Of a DNA stretch of 64,000 nt, positions 36,989 to 49,400 are shown piece after piece (positions within the stretch are counted from its first letter, which is position 1; every line of letters begins with the position of its first letter). The notes beneath the pieces are model-generated. The model was not told where the DNA came from. It ran no database searches and saw only the letters and a program-made list of their open reading frames with translations. The position numbers and the translations under genes were made by a program. The DNA is from Cannabis sativa. Taxonomy: Eukaryota; Streptophyta; Magnoliopsida; Rosales; Cannabaceae. The stretch lies in NCBI RefSeq assembly GCF_029168945.1, contig NC_083603.1, positions 9,610,001-9,674,000 on the forward strand. The letters run 5' to 3'.

Positions 36989-37331
36989 AAACGACATGTC
37001 GTTTTTGCAAAAAGCAAAACGACACGTCGTTTTTCCAAAATTTGAAGGGCTGAAGATGCATGCAAACGACACGTCGTTTTTTCACACTGTGAAAAACGAC
37101 ATGTCGTTTTTTCAAACGACAGCTGAAAATGAACCCCTTCAAACGACATGTCGTTTTTGACAAACGACACGTCGTTTTATGACAAACGACACGTCGTTTT
37201 TTTTGGAAAAACGACACGTCGTTTTGGGAAAACGACACGTCGTTTTGGGAAAACGACACGTCGTTTTTGGGCAAACTACACGTCGTTTTTGGGCAAACGA
37301 CACGTCGTTTTTTGGCAAACGACATGTCGTT
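36989..37331. repeat. Array of 13 short palindromes in the copia leader
   Basis: The unit is AAACGACACGTCGTTT or AAACGACATGTCGTTT; the second is a perfect palindrome, the first differs only at the centre. Copies start near 36989, 37017, 37064, 37095, 37141, 37162, 37184, 37208, 37229, 37250, 37273 (one base changed, AAACTAC), 37294 and 37317, with a half unit at 37114. The last nine are spaced 21-24 bases, about two helix turns. The array lies between the primer site and gag. Long open frames crossing it on both strands are a by-product of the repeat. Confidence 0.92.
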
Positions 37332-37639
37332 TGCGTCGTCTTCTTCAGCCAAACCGGGTCGAATTTGACCCGTTTTTCTGCACGCGGGTCCGTCGAACCC
37401 GACCCAAACCCGATCGGAAATTGCGTTTCCGACGACCAAATTGCGTGTTTTCAAATCTAAAATGTTCTAAATCAAATAATAAAGAGATCCACATAGATTT
37501 TATGCACGAAAACACGAAAAAATATATACTTTAATATCACGAAACTAATCGGGTCCGAAAAAGTTTTAACTGAAAATTTTTTTTTTCCATCTTTAAGTTT
37601 TTCAATGGATTTTCAGTGCTTAGATCGATCTATAATACT

Positions 37640-38080
37640 ATACGAATATATAGTAATGTATATAGAATTCAAAATAAACACCGAAAAATGAAAAAAGGAA
37701 AAAACAAAACCATGGACCGATCGTGATTATATATACGCATGTATATATATATATGCATGTATATATCACATAATAAAAAAATGAATATTATGATTATTAT
37801 TATGTGACAAAACATATATATAATATACGATATATATATATAAACATACATACATATAAAATATATATATATACACGTACGAGTATGAAATTATGAATGT
37901 ATGAGTATATAATATATATGTATATATGAACAATAAAAGATATATATATATGTATATACTGATTAAAATGTATATATAATATAAATGGTATGAATATAAA
38001 TATATATATACAGAACCGAAACAAATATGTATATATATGAACAGTATATGTATGTATATATATATATATGAAACTCAAAT
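37640..38080. repeat. TA-rich microsatellite block in the copia leader
   Basis: Long runs of TATATA, TATATG and TACATA. Open frames across it give only Ile/Tyr-rich low-complexity peptides and are not genes. Confidence 0.8.
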
Positions 38081-38102
38081 AAAATCAAGGCAGAGATAAA
38101 TC

Positions 38103-38117
38103 CGCTCTGATACCAAC
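38103..38117 (-). other. Primer binding site of the copia element
   Basis: Next to the 5' LTR the minus strand reads TTGGTATCAGAGCGGA, matching the initiator-Met tRNA complement TGGTATCAGAGC exactly. Confidence 0.9.
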
Positions 38118-38626
38118 TGTTAGACTATATATATAGTGTATGTAATATAGCATATATAATGATATGAAATGCGGAAAATAAACTGTAATCATATCTATAA
38201 TATATGCAATGAAAGGATCGATGTACCTCCAGCCATTGATCTTTGAGCTTCAATCCCTGCGATAGCTTCAGTATTGGAGTTCGGGCTTCCTCGCTCTCTC
38301 AACTCTCTTTAGATGGAATTTGCTGAATGGATTCAGAATGAGTGAGGAGCTCGGGGACCGAGACCCTATATTTATAGGTGAGATACTCCATCAGTATCTG
38401 TGCCACATTAATTGTCAGAATATTTTGACAATTAATTCAGGAAATCAAATCAGGTAATGAATATAGAAATCTGACCATATATAGAATATTACATAATTGA
38501 TTTTGTTCAGATTCAATGAATATAAAATATTCATTTATCAGAAAATCAATTATTTATTTATTTCCTTAAATAGAAAATCATTTCCTTAATTAGAAAATAA
38601 TTTCCTTAAATAAAAATATTCTAATA
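38118..38626 (-). repeat. 5' LTR of the copia element
   Basis: 509 bp, identical by eye to 30885-31393, followed by the second CTTGG. Confidence 0.95.
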
Positions 38627-41600
38627 CTTGGGTCAGGTGGTTTCCTGCACTTTAGCACTTATGAGCTTCACTTCATCATTCATTGCCAGTTTAGGTAACT
38701 TTATTTAGTGAAAACCCTTTTCAGATTTTTGGATTTTGTGATCTGTTTCTTTGTTCACCAATTCCCCAATTTCTTTTTACTGTAATGGGATTTATGTAGG
38801 TGTGGATGTGCCTCTTACATTGAGCATTTTTGTTTACTTGAGTTTGGGCTTGGTTTATGGAAGTATCTTGCTGTATAGGCGCCAGGGGTTACAGGTATGT
38901 AAAATATGAGATATATATATAACCCTTTTAGTTATTTTAATTATATAAACATGCCATTTAAGGATTATTTGTAAGATCTATTAACTCCAAAATACAAGCA
39001 ATTGACTCATGGAATCATGCCTATTCTGCTTTTTAATTGATCATTAACTCATTTGTTTTGTTGGGTATGTTCCAATGTTGTTATAATAATTCGTGGGCTT
39101 ATGCAGGTTTCTTGGTATTGGTATCTTCTATTGGGGTTTGCTGATGCTCAAGGGACTTATTTTAGTGAGTGGTGATGGTAGTTGAACTTTTTCATTAATG
39201 CTTATTTTAGCTTTTGGCCATTTCTGAGCTTAGTTGGTACCTTTTATCAAATCAAATCTAGTTAAGTATTTAAGTGTTTGTACTTTGCTAGTAGTCATTG
39301 AATAGGATGAAGTAATACGAGTCAATAGTGAAGTGGTTCAGAGTCCATTCATTACTATCAAATTACAAATATTTATCTTTGTAGAAATGACTTGATCTGG
39401 TTTATGATAGTGAGTATGGCTCTAAAATATAGCAATTAATTTCTAGAATTTGTTTGGTTTTTTGACTGTCACATGTTTTTCACTTGTTGCAGTTAACAAA
39501 GCTTACCAACTCACATCAAATACTAACGTGCAATTATTGGATTGTGGAACTATAGCATGGGCCATAGTGCTAACATGGATCTTCCTAGGCACTCGATATT
39601 CCTTATGGCAACTCTTCGGTGCAGCCATATGTGTAGCGGGTCTTGTTTGTGTGCTCTTCTCTGATTCAGGAGTGGGTGGTGGAGGTCCTTATTTGATCTT
39701 TTTAGCTATTATTCAATTCTGCCTAAGTTTGTTGTTTTAAGTATTCAAATCAGTTCTTCCTTCATTGCATTAACACAGATCCCTTTAGTAACTCTTTACT
39801 ATGCAAGACCACACGATTAAATATTCAAATATTTGAACAGACAGCTCATTTTCCCACTTATTCATCATCTTAGGTGGTTCGAAACCTCTACTTGGTGACA
39901 CACTAGTTATCGTGGGGACTCTTTTCTTTGCCATTAGCAATGTTGGGGAGGTTAGTCATTTATTAGCACCTGAAGCTACTCACTTGTAAGTTGTATTGTT
40001 ACCAAGTGAATGTCTCTAAAGAATTTGTTACCTAAACATTATAATGTTTTTGCGAGCATTAAGTTTGTTATTCCTTTTTCGAGCTAGACTTGGTTGTTCT
40101 TGCATTACAGGAATTTTGTGTGAAGAAGAAAGATTGCGTTGAAGTAGTTGGCATGATGGGTGTCTATGGATTTCTAGTACTTATTTGTGCAATGTATCCT
40201 TTTATGGCAGCATTTGCAAAATATATTACCACTGTTGATAATATATGTGGCCTTAGTTATTGCTTTTATTACTTAACATCAAATTAGACCTTTGGTAGAG
40301 CTGGAGAATTTGGAGTCAGTCAGCTGGTCCCCGGATATTGTAAGTAACTGAAGTTTCAAACTTTTTTTCTTCTTCTAAAGAATTGACAATGAAATCTTTG
40401 CATTATTTGTTGAGCAAACATACATAAGAAGCACAATGATTTCCTAAGATTGTGCCTAAAACCAGTGAAAATATTTTTCATTTCTCAGAACACACTTTCC
40501 TTAATTTCGCCTATTCTTTATTATTTGATTTTGCCTTCAGGTATTAGCTTTTGTTGTCTATACTCTTTCTGGCTTTATTCTCTACGCAGTCGCTCCATAT
40601 GTTCTCAAGGTCCGTTTCTTCATACGAATATAAAAGAAACTAGCTTTACATAATTATGAGAATTTTGGGGTTGATTGCAATAAAAATTGCTGTGATTAAC
40701 CAATGCAGTAGCTCATCAATTCTCAGAACTAAGATTATTATACAGATTGATTGTTTCTTTATTGAAAATACTATGTTTTAATGCAATCAAAATTGGCCAA
40801 AATACATATCCACTAAACAAATATGAACCTTAGAATAAAGTCATTAACTAGAAATACTTGCTCTAACCATTTCCTCTGATGCAGTTAAGTGGTTCTACAA
40901 TGTTTAATCTCTCTATTCTCACCGCTGACATGTGGGCAGTTCTTTTTCGCATTTTTTTCTATCATCAACAGGTACCTATCATATCATTAATCTTATTAGC
41001 TTATAATCTGCATTGCCAGTTGTGTCAAACCTAACCAAAACTATATTTTTCTTACTTTGCAGGTTGATTGGTTATACTATCTATCTTTCGCAATTGTAGT
41101 TATTGGGCTCATCATATACTCAGTAACGTATGTTCTAACCTTCCTCGAAAATTTTATATACAATAATTAAAACTTGTATTTAGACAGGTAAAACTGTTTT
41201 ACCTGGTTTGACATAACAGATTGAAATATTATCTTCCTAAAGCCATGATTCTAAAGTTTCCACTTTTTAAGCGAATCGAGTATTAAAAATTGACTAGAAA
41301 AAGTAACTTAAACTTTTGCATGATAAAGATGATGAAGGAAATTAAAATATAAGTAACAAATTCATCTTGTAGTGAGTTGAGCTCTACTAATTTTTGTCAT
41401 AGTTGAGACTCAAATGTATGTTGGCAGTTGGCACCTATAAAAGTTATTTTATCTTTAGAGAGCTGTTTGTTTATGGAGTTTTGCCATTACTTCTGAAGCT
41501 TCATTTTCTGTTTGTCTAGTGAAAGAGATTCTCATCCTATACCATCTTTGGAGAATGGAAACGCTGATCTTCAGTACCAAGTACTTGTCGATGAAAATGT

Positions 41601-41631
41601 TGCGACCGGGAATGAGGCTTTGGCTGCATGA

Positions 41632-42667
41632 TGAACAGATCTGCAACCTTATTTATATCTGAAATTTATTCTGTAATTATTGGGCATTTATTTGATAATA
41701 AGATCTTGATTTTCCTTCAATTTGACTATCAAACTTTGACACACTTAGGTTCTTTTACTTCAAAATTATGCCAAAGATAAGTGAAAAATAATGTGTTTTA
41801 GTAGGAGTTCTAATTGTGAATTAAGTTTGTAGACACCGGCAAACTATAGAAACTTTAGTTAATTGCTGCAAAACCCTTTATTATTTATCTTTTGTAACAC
41901 TTAATTTTTTATCCTATTTTATGTGGAAAAATCTTCCAATCTTCACTTATGTTGGCGAATTCACATCGGTGAAGATAATGGTGGTGGTATTTTTTAAGAG
42001 TGTTAAAAACTTTTAAATTGCTTAAAAATATAATATTTTATTTTATTGGATATTATTATTTAATATACATATTAAATAATTAAATTTTTTTATTTTATGA
42101 CAAAATAATAATAAGAAATAGGAAAGAGATCATATAAAGAATGTCAATTTTTTTTTATTCTATGATAAGCATTTATTAAAAAATATCCAAAATATATTCA
42201 TCTCATCCAACATTCTTTAAAGCATTCCCATTTCTAATAGTGGTGCTTGGAGAAAGTACATTTGGCAAAATACTTAGAAGAAGCTAACCATTTGACATGT
42301 TGGGTGCCAAACTAAAAATTAATATTGATGCCAAGTCAATACCAAAACTTGGCATGAAATGGTATTAAAATAAATGATGTATTAAATAATAATGAATATT
42401 AGAGCAAATTTCAAGAGTAATTATTATTGGAGTACTTTTAGAAGTATGAGCACTCATATGAAATGCTTTAAAACATAGAAATGCTACACTTTTAAGGTGT
42501 GTTATTGTTATTGGTGCAAATTATTATTGGAGTCTCACTTATTTTATTTTAATAAATATTATATAAAATAGTTAACTAATTATAAGGCAACAATTCATCA
42601 TTCTGCTAGGCACTATAAGTGCTTCATAACAATGCTCTTTAAAATAAGAGCATTGATATGGGGCACT
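41632..42667. other. Intergenic DNA after copy B
   Basis: 41632-41760 is the probable 3' untranslated region, similar to that of copy A. The rest is AT-rich; 42480-42650 pairs imperfectly with 43130-43320 (GTGCTTCATAACAATGCTCTT against AGAGCATTG...GGCACT), which suggests an older MITE around the next entry. No gene. Confidence 0.45.
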
Positions 42668-42675
42668 AAGGTACC

Positions 42676-43123
42676 CAGTAGCAGACCCAGGATTTAAGTT
42701 GAGGTGGGGCGACACTTTTTTTTTATAAGTGAGGGGTGCATCTTTTTTCTTTTATACATTGCATAACATGTTAAAAATTAATGTAAATTTATATTTTAGT
42801 ATTAAATATAGTATAAAGTAAAAAAGTAACAATAAAATATATTTTGTTCAATAATTAAGACATTAAATATAAATATGATTGGTAAATGTTCAAAAAGTAA
42901 AATAAAAATATTAAAGTAAACATACTTTTATTAGAATTAGAACTCATGACCTCCTTTACATGCATGAAAAACCATTATACCAAAGCTTATTTTATGTGTA
43001 TAGATATCACTTTTATTTATAAATATATGTTGTAACTAACTAAAATGCATATATATTTTTTTCTCGATTTTTTTTTCAGGGTGGGCGACTGCCCCACCTC
43101 GCCTCTATGTGGGTCCGCCCCTG
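42676..43123. mobile_element. hAT-type MITE, 448 bp
   Basis: Ends CAGTAGCAGACCC and GGGTCCGCCCCTG are imperfect inverted repeats (10 of 13 matching), with an 8-bp duplication AAGGTACC/GAGGTACC on the two sides (one mismatch). Interior AT-rich, no gene. It appears to sit inside an older inverted-repeat element. Confidence 0.75.
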
Positions 43124-43131
43124 GAGGTACC

Positions 43132-43585
43132 TAGCACCACTATGAGGTGTCATCCTATAATTAGTTAGTGATCTCTATCATCTTTATTAAAGTAAAATAA
43201 GTGGGATCCGATATTAAATTGCACTAATAGCAATATTATATCTCATAAGAGTGCTAGACATCATAAGTATTTTTTTAGCATTTCTCTTAAAATAAGAATT
43301 TTTTAAAATATTTAAAGAACTAAATCAAGAATATGTTACATACATCAAATGCTCTAAACTTTTTTTTAAAAAAACTTTTTTAAAATTTACTATTCATGTT
43401 ATACATTTATTTGTTTGGGGGTTTAAATTTTATTTATTGTGTTAATGAAGATGATTGTTTTAAAAATATATTTTTTATTAATTGTTTAGGGGTTTAAATT
43501 TTCTTTTTATATGAGATATGTATAAATATTAATATATTATATATTTGAAATGAATAAAATATTTTAAAATTTGAAAAAAAAAAAA
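43132..43585. other. AT-rich intergenic DNA
   Basis: No gene or bounded element. Contains one arm of the older inverted repeat mentioned above (to about 43320). Confidence 0.45.
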
Positions 43586-43970
43586 GGATAATTAGGAATT
43601 TTTTCTTCCGAACTTTGACATGTACCAAATCATGCCCCCTGTACTTTTTTGGCCCTAAACTATTGAGATTGTTAGATTTAAGGACTTTTGTCTAATTTCA
43701 TTCAATTTTACTCTTTCAGTGATTGTGTATGTACTAAACCATGCTCCTCAGACTTTGATGTCTACCAAATCAAGCACCTCAAACTTTGATACATACTATA
43801 TCATGCCCCCTGAACTTTCATCCATGTTAGAATTTTTTTACTAAAATTAGACAAAAGTCCTTAAATCTAACAATCTTAATAGTTCAGGGGGGATTTTTAA
43901 CGGTCAAAAAAGTTTAGGAGGCATAATTTGGTACATGTCAAAGTTCGAGGGAGAAAATTACTAATTAGCC
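43586..43970. mobile_element. MULE-type MITE, 385 bp
   Basis: Terminal inverted repeats of over 50 bases: left GGATAATTAGGAATTTT...CGAACTTTGACATGTACC, right the inverted form ending AATTACTAATTAGCC. The first bases and the CGAACT(T/A)TGACA part resemble the ends of the 3.1-kb MULE at 46498, so it is probably a short relative. The flanks are poly(A), so a duplication cannot be judged. Confidence 0.8.
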
Positions 43971-44329
43971 AAAAAAAATTGAATTTTGGTGATGTATTTT
44001 GAATGATAGAATTAGAGCACTTCCAACAACTTTTTTACTCTATCTTTTAAAATGATCATCAGAATATTTATCTATTTTACAACAACTTTTACATTACACT
44101 ATCCGTATGCTTCTTTATTCCTTTCTTTATATTTTATTTTTTTAAAATGTATTTTATACATTTTAAATATATAATATTAATATATACACATACCCGCATA
44201 TAAAAAAATATTTTTAAACTAAAAAATTAATAAATATATACATTTTAAATATATATAATATTAATATATACATATACACATAAGAAAGTTCACTATCATT
44301 ACCACTATCAATAGGCTCCATAAAAACAA

Positions 44330-44585
44330 CACATTGTTCAAAAGGATGGTCAAGACAACCACATTCAAAACAAAATTAAAGAAGCCTTTCATAGCGGTAC
44401 TCTACCCAAAATTCATCTTTGATTTTCAGCAATCGTATTATCTATCCACGAAGAATCTTTTTAAGAACAAAAAGCTTAACACGGGCACGCAGAAAGTGTC
44501 CCCATCCTTCATTTGTGGAGTCTTCATAGACTTCAATGAATTGACCAATGGTATTGCCAAGAGCCTCTGCCAGTACTGAAGACTT
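44330..44585 (-). pseudogene. LINE ORF1 fragment (DUF4283/zinc-knuckle region)
   Basis: The minus strand reads ALGNTIGQFIEVYEDSTNEG, then KIKDEFWVEYRYERL and FCFECGCLDHPF, with stops and a frame change. The same order (ALGNLIGEFMEVYQDSCFEG, IKDEFWVEFRYERL, YCMECGRIGHVF) occurs in ORF1 of the intact LINE at 51198. It is a truncated relic of a related but different LINE. The plus-strand open frame here (44334-44579) is its antisense shadow. Confidence 0.85.
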
Positions 44586-46497
44586 ACTGAGAAGAGGTTG
44601 AAATTCCGTATTTTAATATTCCCAGTTTAACTATTTAATTAAGTGATTAATTAAATGCGGAATAATGAAACTGGTACTGAAAACAGTTTTTCCGTAGTTA
44701 CAGAATATAACTCTGTAACTCTAGAGAAACCAAGAAAAACAAACAGTGCATAAAAGTAAAAACACACAAGATTTTTTAACGTGGTTTCAACAATCCTTTC
44801 AGATTGTTACTAGTCCACGAGGCCACACCCAGAGATAAGATTCATTAGATCGGTATCAAAAATACAAAGTAATTGACTTATGCATAAATAGACTCCCTCT
44901 TATTGTATGCCGCTAGCTTGATGTATTCCACCTACTAACCGAATCTTGATAAAACTCCAAGAGCTCGAACTCCCTTCGATCACCTTGAAGAGTGCTTGAA
45001 TCCTCCCGATTCAAGGCTTAAAGGCTATCTCCCGAAAGCCTATACAACCATCCCCCGAAGGTTGTGTGCTTGTATCATCCCGATGCAAGACTTCAAAAGC
45101 AATCTCCCGAAAGCTTGTAAAAACTCTTCTCCCGAAGGTGTGCTTGTATCCTCCCGATGCGAGACTTCAAAAGTAATCTCCCGAAAGCTTGTAAATACCT
45201 TCTCCCGAAGGTGCACTGATGTTCTTCTTTGTTGTAGACTTGAATACAGACTCAAGACAATACAAACAACAAATAAACAGAGTAAGAGTTGAACAGCTCT
45301 TCTCTACATAATAGACACTCTTTCCTTAAGATATGAAAGTGAATGAAAGAGATACAAAACCTAGCTGCTATAAGATGTATTTATAATGTATATACATCTT
45401 ATTGACAGCTTACATTCGGTCTGAACAAGACCTCAACCCACTAGAAACTTCCCTAAAATAATTCTTCAATCAGTACAGGAATTTCCGTTTCTGTACCTAC
45501 AGAATCGTGGGCAGTAACTACAACTTTCCTTTTATAGAAAAGGAAAGTTTAGCTCCGGTTTTCTCTTCAAGAAATCTGATATGAGAAAATAAGAAACTCA
45601 ACAAAGGATCAGATTATACAGCTGGTTAGATAAAAAAGAAATGGGTAACCAAACTTACCATTTATACCTTTTTTCCAAAAATAGGAAAGCTAGACAACTT
45701 TTCTTCAAAGTTTGAATACACAAAATAGGAAACTATATTAAAACATACCAGCCGAAATAATAATAAATAATAAAATATTTTTGTCAATTAAATATGCCAA
45801 AAATAGAATTAACAGAGATAATCGGTAAATTTGAACCCAAAATACAGTGTAGATCATATCCTATATTGAGGCATTTTGCCAAGCATTTGGCGCCAGTAGA
45901 ACAATTAGATAATTTTAATAGTGTCATGGCTCTTTGTTAAGGACCTGACGTTTATCGCCTTCACAACCAAAAGAAATATGGAAAATATCACTTGTATAGT
46001 CAGTAATTATGACTAAAAATTGTCCCTTCCAGTGTCCCGACATTTGGTCATAAATTTTTTGCTTATAAACTGTTCGTGTAGTAAGAACTCAAGCCAGCAA
46101 CACAAAAGCCGATTTAGCAACAACATAAGGATTTGGAACATCAGACAGAGCATTTATGGACCTTTCCTCATCAATAAGAGAGAGGGTAGTTTGTATTGTG
46201 TTCATGAGCAATTCCATTTTTGGTTTAGAGACTGGAACCGAAGAGAAGAAATCTATAAAATTAGTAGAAACAAAACAGGAAATAGGGGAAAGCACAAGGG
46301 CAAGAACGGTTATGGTAGTCACAAATTGAAAGCAGTGGACAAGAAGAAGAACACGAAGCAAAGGAAGATATGTAAAAAGGTAGTTAAAAAAAAAGGAACA
46401 GTTAAAAACTAAAAAACTGCAACAGACCTAAATACAGGCACAATTATTTAAGCTAGTTTAAGTTTAGATTTATTATATGTATTTGATATTTTTATTA
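44586..46497. other. Unassigned repeat-like DNA, includes a tandem repeat
   Basis: 44740-44830 has the wording TTTTTTAACGTGGTT common in plant non-autonomous retroelements. 44996-45220 is a tandem repeat (next entry). Around 46020-46412 overlapping open frames on both strands (130 and 90 codons) show no domain I know. No ends or duplication could be fixed. Confidence 0.4.
44997..45220. repeat. Three tandem copies of a ~74-bp unit
   Basis: Units at about 44997-45072, 45073-45146 and 45147-45220, each containing TCCCGAT, ATCTCCCGAAAGC and CCCGAAGGT. The second and third are closest. The open frames on both strands (98 and 71 codons) follow from the repeat and have no recognised domain. Confidence 0.85.
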
Positions 46498-49400
46498 GGC
46501 TAATTTGCAATTTTCCCCTCCGAACTATGACACTTGCTAAATCGTGCCCCTTGAACTATTTTTGACGTTAAAAATTCCCCTCAAACTATTGACAATGCTT
46601 AATTTAAGGTATTCTGTAGTGTTCCGTTCATTTTAGTAACGGAGTGATGACGTGGCTGCCATTAGGCAGTCCACGTCATTTTACACATGTAAATTTATTT
46701 TATTTTATTTTTATTTTTTATTTTTAAATCTAATTAGGGTAAACACTACCCCACCATCATACACACAACCACCCCACTGTATCTTCACCAGCCACACGAA
46801 CCCATCCCCACGAACCCACACCCCACCCACACGAACCCACACCCACCCACGCGAACGCAGCCACCCTCATCCACCACCGGACTGGAACCGACGCCGGTCA
46901 CCGCTCCGAGCAGACGCAGCAGCCCCACCATCGACCAGACGCGAACCCAACCACCCACCAGCCACGAACTCGCGTCTCCATTATTTTGGGTCTTCTCCTT
47001 CTACGGTAAGTGAAATTGGAATATTAAAGGTGTGAGTTTTGGTGTTTTTTTTGTATATCTTGTTATTACTCCTGATTATTGTTAATTGCCTCAACTCTAA
47101 TTCAGGGATTGATATATATATATATATATAGTCAACACTATCATATTTTGAATAGTGTATAAAAGCAGACTATGATAACATCACAGTAAATTAGTCACTC
47201 ACTTTTAAATGATATTATAGAACATTTCATATTAATCGTAAATCTATTCAGATTTAAAAGAACATGTTCATTTTCATTTATAATCAAAGGAATCAAATCT
47301 GTATTTTTTTTTAAAAAAAAAGGTAATAATAATTAAACAACTAAACTCATAAATACAGTGGGACTTGGTAGATCGATATATACAGTTTCATATGATATAT
47401 TTGCTCTCTTTAACAAAAAAAAAATTAAACATTTCACCACTATAGAAAGGCAACACTATATATAAATATAAACCACATATTATAATTACATTGTTTCATC
47501 AACATTCACCATGTAAAACAAATGCAGTATATATATAATCGTGTCAGAAAACCCAACACATATGAGAGATATCACAACAACAACAACAACAATACGTATA
47601 TTATATGCATGAGTTCAAAACAAGAAATTGCAAAGTATGATAGTAATGGCAGAGAAGGCATAGATGATGCAAGTTGTTATGACTGAGGCGAAGAAAGCCG
47701 TGACAGCAGACAAGAATCCTAGATGTTCTTACATACGAGCTATTATGGGAAACTTGGAGGCAATGCATTTGCTTATCAATACTAAAGCAAATGACAGTAA
47801 GATGGCCATTGAAATTAAATCATTTATATTGTATTTAAATTTGAGTTAATTTGGGAACAAAAACACAACTTCAGAATCTCACACAATGAACAAAAATCAA
47901 GTTTCAACCTCTTCCCTATCACTAGCTAGGATATGTTACATAGTGTTACATTTCTCGAAATTGATATGGATATCAAAATCAAGATTCACATATGCTTAGT
48001 AATATCAACCCATATAATAATCATACACTATGACAAGATTAAAATATAGTAATTTACACACCTATTGACTTGTGAATTCTCTCCGATTTCCAGCCCACTT
48101 TGTAGATGAGATATCTGCGAACTAGGTCCACCTTCTTTTATTGGGGTCACATTTTCATCATCCAAATTAGGCCCACCATCTTTACCCACATCACCCAACT
48201 CAACCACAGTAGGAAAAGTGGCTTCACTTTCATAAGCTACATTTTCATTTAATTGTGGATGACTAAAAAAACACTCAATCTCATGATCATAATCCTTCAA
48301 AGCAGCTGCAATTTTCTCGGTTAACACAAAGTCTGTGGTCACACACTCCAATGTCACACATTGTGGCCACTTGAAATAAAAAGTAATTGAACTACTATCT
48401 TTCACATAACCTAAATCCCTTGCTATTAGCTCTAACTCAAACATAGACATATATTTCAAATCTAGCCAATGAACATACTCAACTACCCCACCATTGTAAC
48501 TAGTAGGAACATTAAGTGTGAAATCAATTGTCCCTTTGTGATGCACTTTTAGAGTGAAAAAGGTACTAGTGGGCTCTGCAAAGACAATAATAGAATATAA
48601 TATAAGCATTTGTCATTAACTAAACAATCAATGGTCCCTACAACTTTTAACTTATTCAATACAAAGAATCAAATAACAAAGCTAAAGCTAGGGTCAAACA
48701 CACACATCCATACCGATACATGTGCAATTAGTACAAAAAGACAAAGTTAAACCACACAAACATCACTAAAATGACCAAAAACACCTCTCTTTACTGTAAA
48801 GAAACAATATTTTAAACTAAATAGAGACATAAAGGAATTGAAAAAAAAAACTGACCATAAAATGGAATTTCATTCTCATCATCCTTAGGAATAGGCCAAC
48901 CCTTCTTCCTTCCAGCATATTGCTTCTTCCTCCCCATTTAGAGGTGTTCAAATATCAAAAAACACTACCTGAACAAAGATCAAAAAAATAATTATTATGG
49001 AAGCACTATGAAAGATTCCCACCCAAACTTAGAAATAAAAAAAAACCCAAAAAAAACAAACACCAAAACTCACACCTTTAATATTCCAATTTCACTTACC
49101 GTAGAAGGAGAAGACCCAAAACAATGGAGACGCGAGTTCGTGGCTGGTGGGTGGTTGGGTTCGCGTCTGGTCGATGGTGGGGCTGCTGCGTCTGCTCGGA
49201 GCGGTGACCGGCGTCGGTTCCAGTCCGGTGGTGGATGAGGGTGGCTGGTTCGCGTGGGTGGGTGTGGGTTTGTGTGGGTGGGGTGTGGGTTCGTGGGGAT
49301 GGGTTCGTGTGGCTGGTGAAGATACAGTGGGGTGGTTGTGTGTATGATGGTGGGGTAGTGTTTACCCTAATTAGATTTAAAAAAAAATAAATAATAAAAT

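Larger units (their letters stand above)
30885..38626 (-). mobile_element. Young Ty1/copia retrotransposon inserted in an exon
   Basis: LTRs of 509 bp at 30885-31393 and 38118-38626 appear identical base for base by eye. The duplication CTTGG lies at 30880-30884 and 38627-38631. On the minus strand the order is primer site, long leader with a palindrome array, gag, protease, integrase, RT, RNase H, polypurine tract (AAGTGGGAGAA at 31394-31405). LTR ends read TATTAG...CTAACA on the coding strand, so the 5' terminus is TA rather than the usual TG in both copies. It lies antisense to the transporter gene. Confidence 0.96.
30809..41631 (+). pseudogene. SLC35F/DUF914-type transporter, copy B, exon 1 split by a copia element
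   Basis: Exon 1 is in two parts, 30809-30884 and 38632-38694 (the TSD CTTGG repeats at 38627-38631), separated by the retrotransposon. The other exons are 38800-38894, 39107-39164, 39493-39684, 39874-39950, 40111-40193, 40288-40339, 40541-40609, 40885-40971, 41063-41127, 41520-41631. Without the insertion they keep frame throughout (342 codons plus stop), and every exon but the last has the same length as in copy A. The protein would be the same ten-span carrier (for example NVQLLDCGTIAWAIVLTWIF). No stop or splice loss is visible outside the insertion, so inactivation is recent. Whether readthrough or an internal start gives a shorter product cannot be told from sequence. Confidence 0.88.

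Noticed and set aside
36989..37331. Possible CRISPR-like array
   Set aside because: The units are short palindromes with tiny variable gaps in a plant retrotransposon leader; there are no cas genes and this is not prokaryotic DNA.
36825..37534. Long overlapping open frames on both strands (up to 209 codons)
   Set aside because: They cross the palindrome array and encode only repeated low-complexity peptides; the array explains them.
38627..41631. Copy B exons 2-11 as a separate, shorter gene
   Set aside because: The upstream half of exon 1 and its flank are present at 30640-30884 and the element's target duplication joins the two parts, so it is one interrupted gene.
46652..47035. Pro/Thr/His-rich open frames in the MULE inverted repeats (also 49008-49458)
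   Set aside because: The same sequence appears at both ends as terminal inverted repeat; the composition comes from CCCACACGAACC repeats, with no domain.
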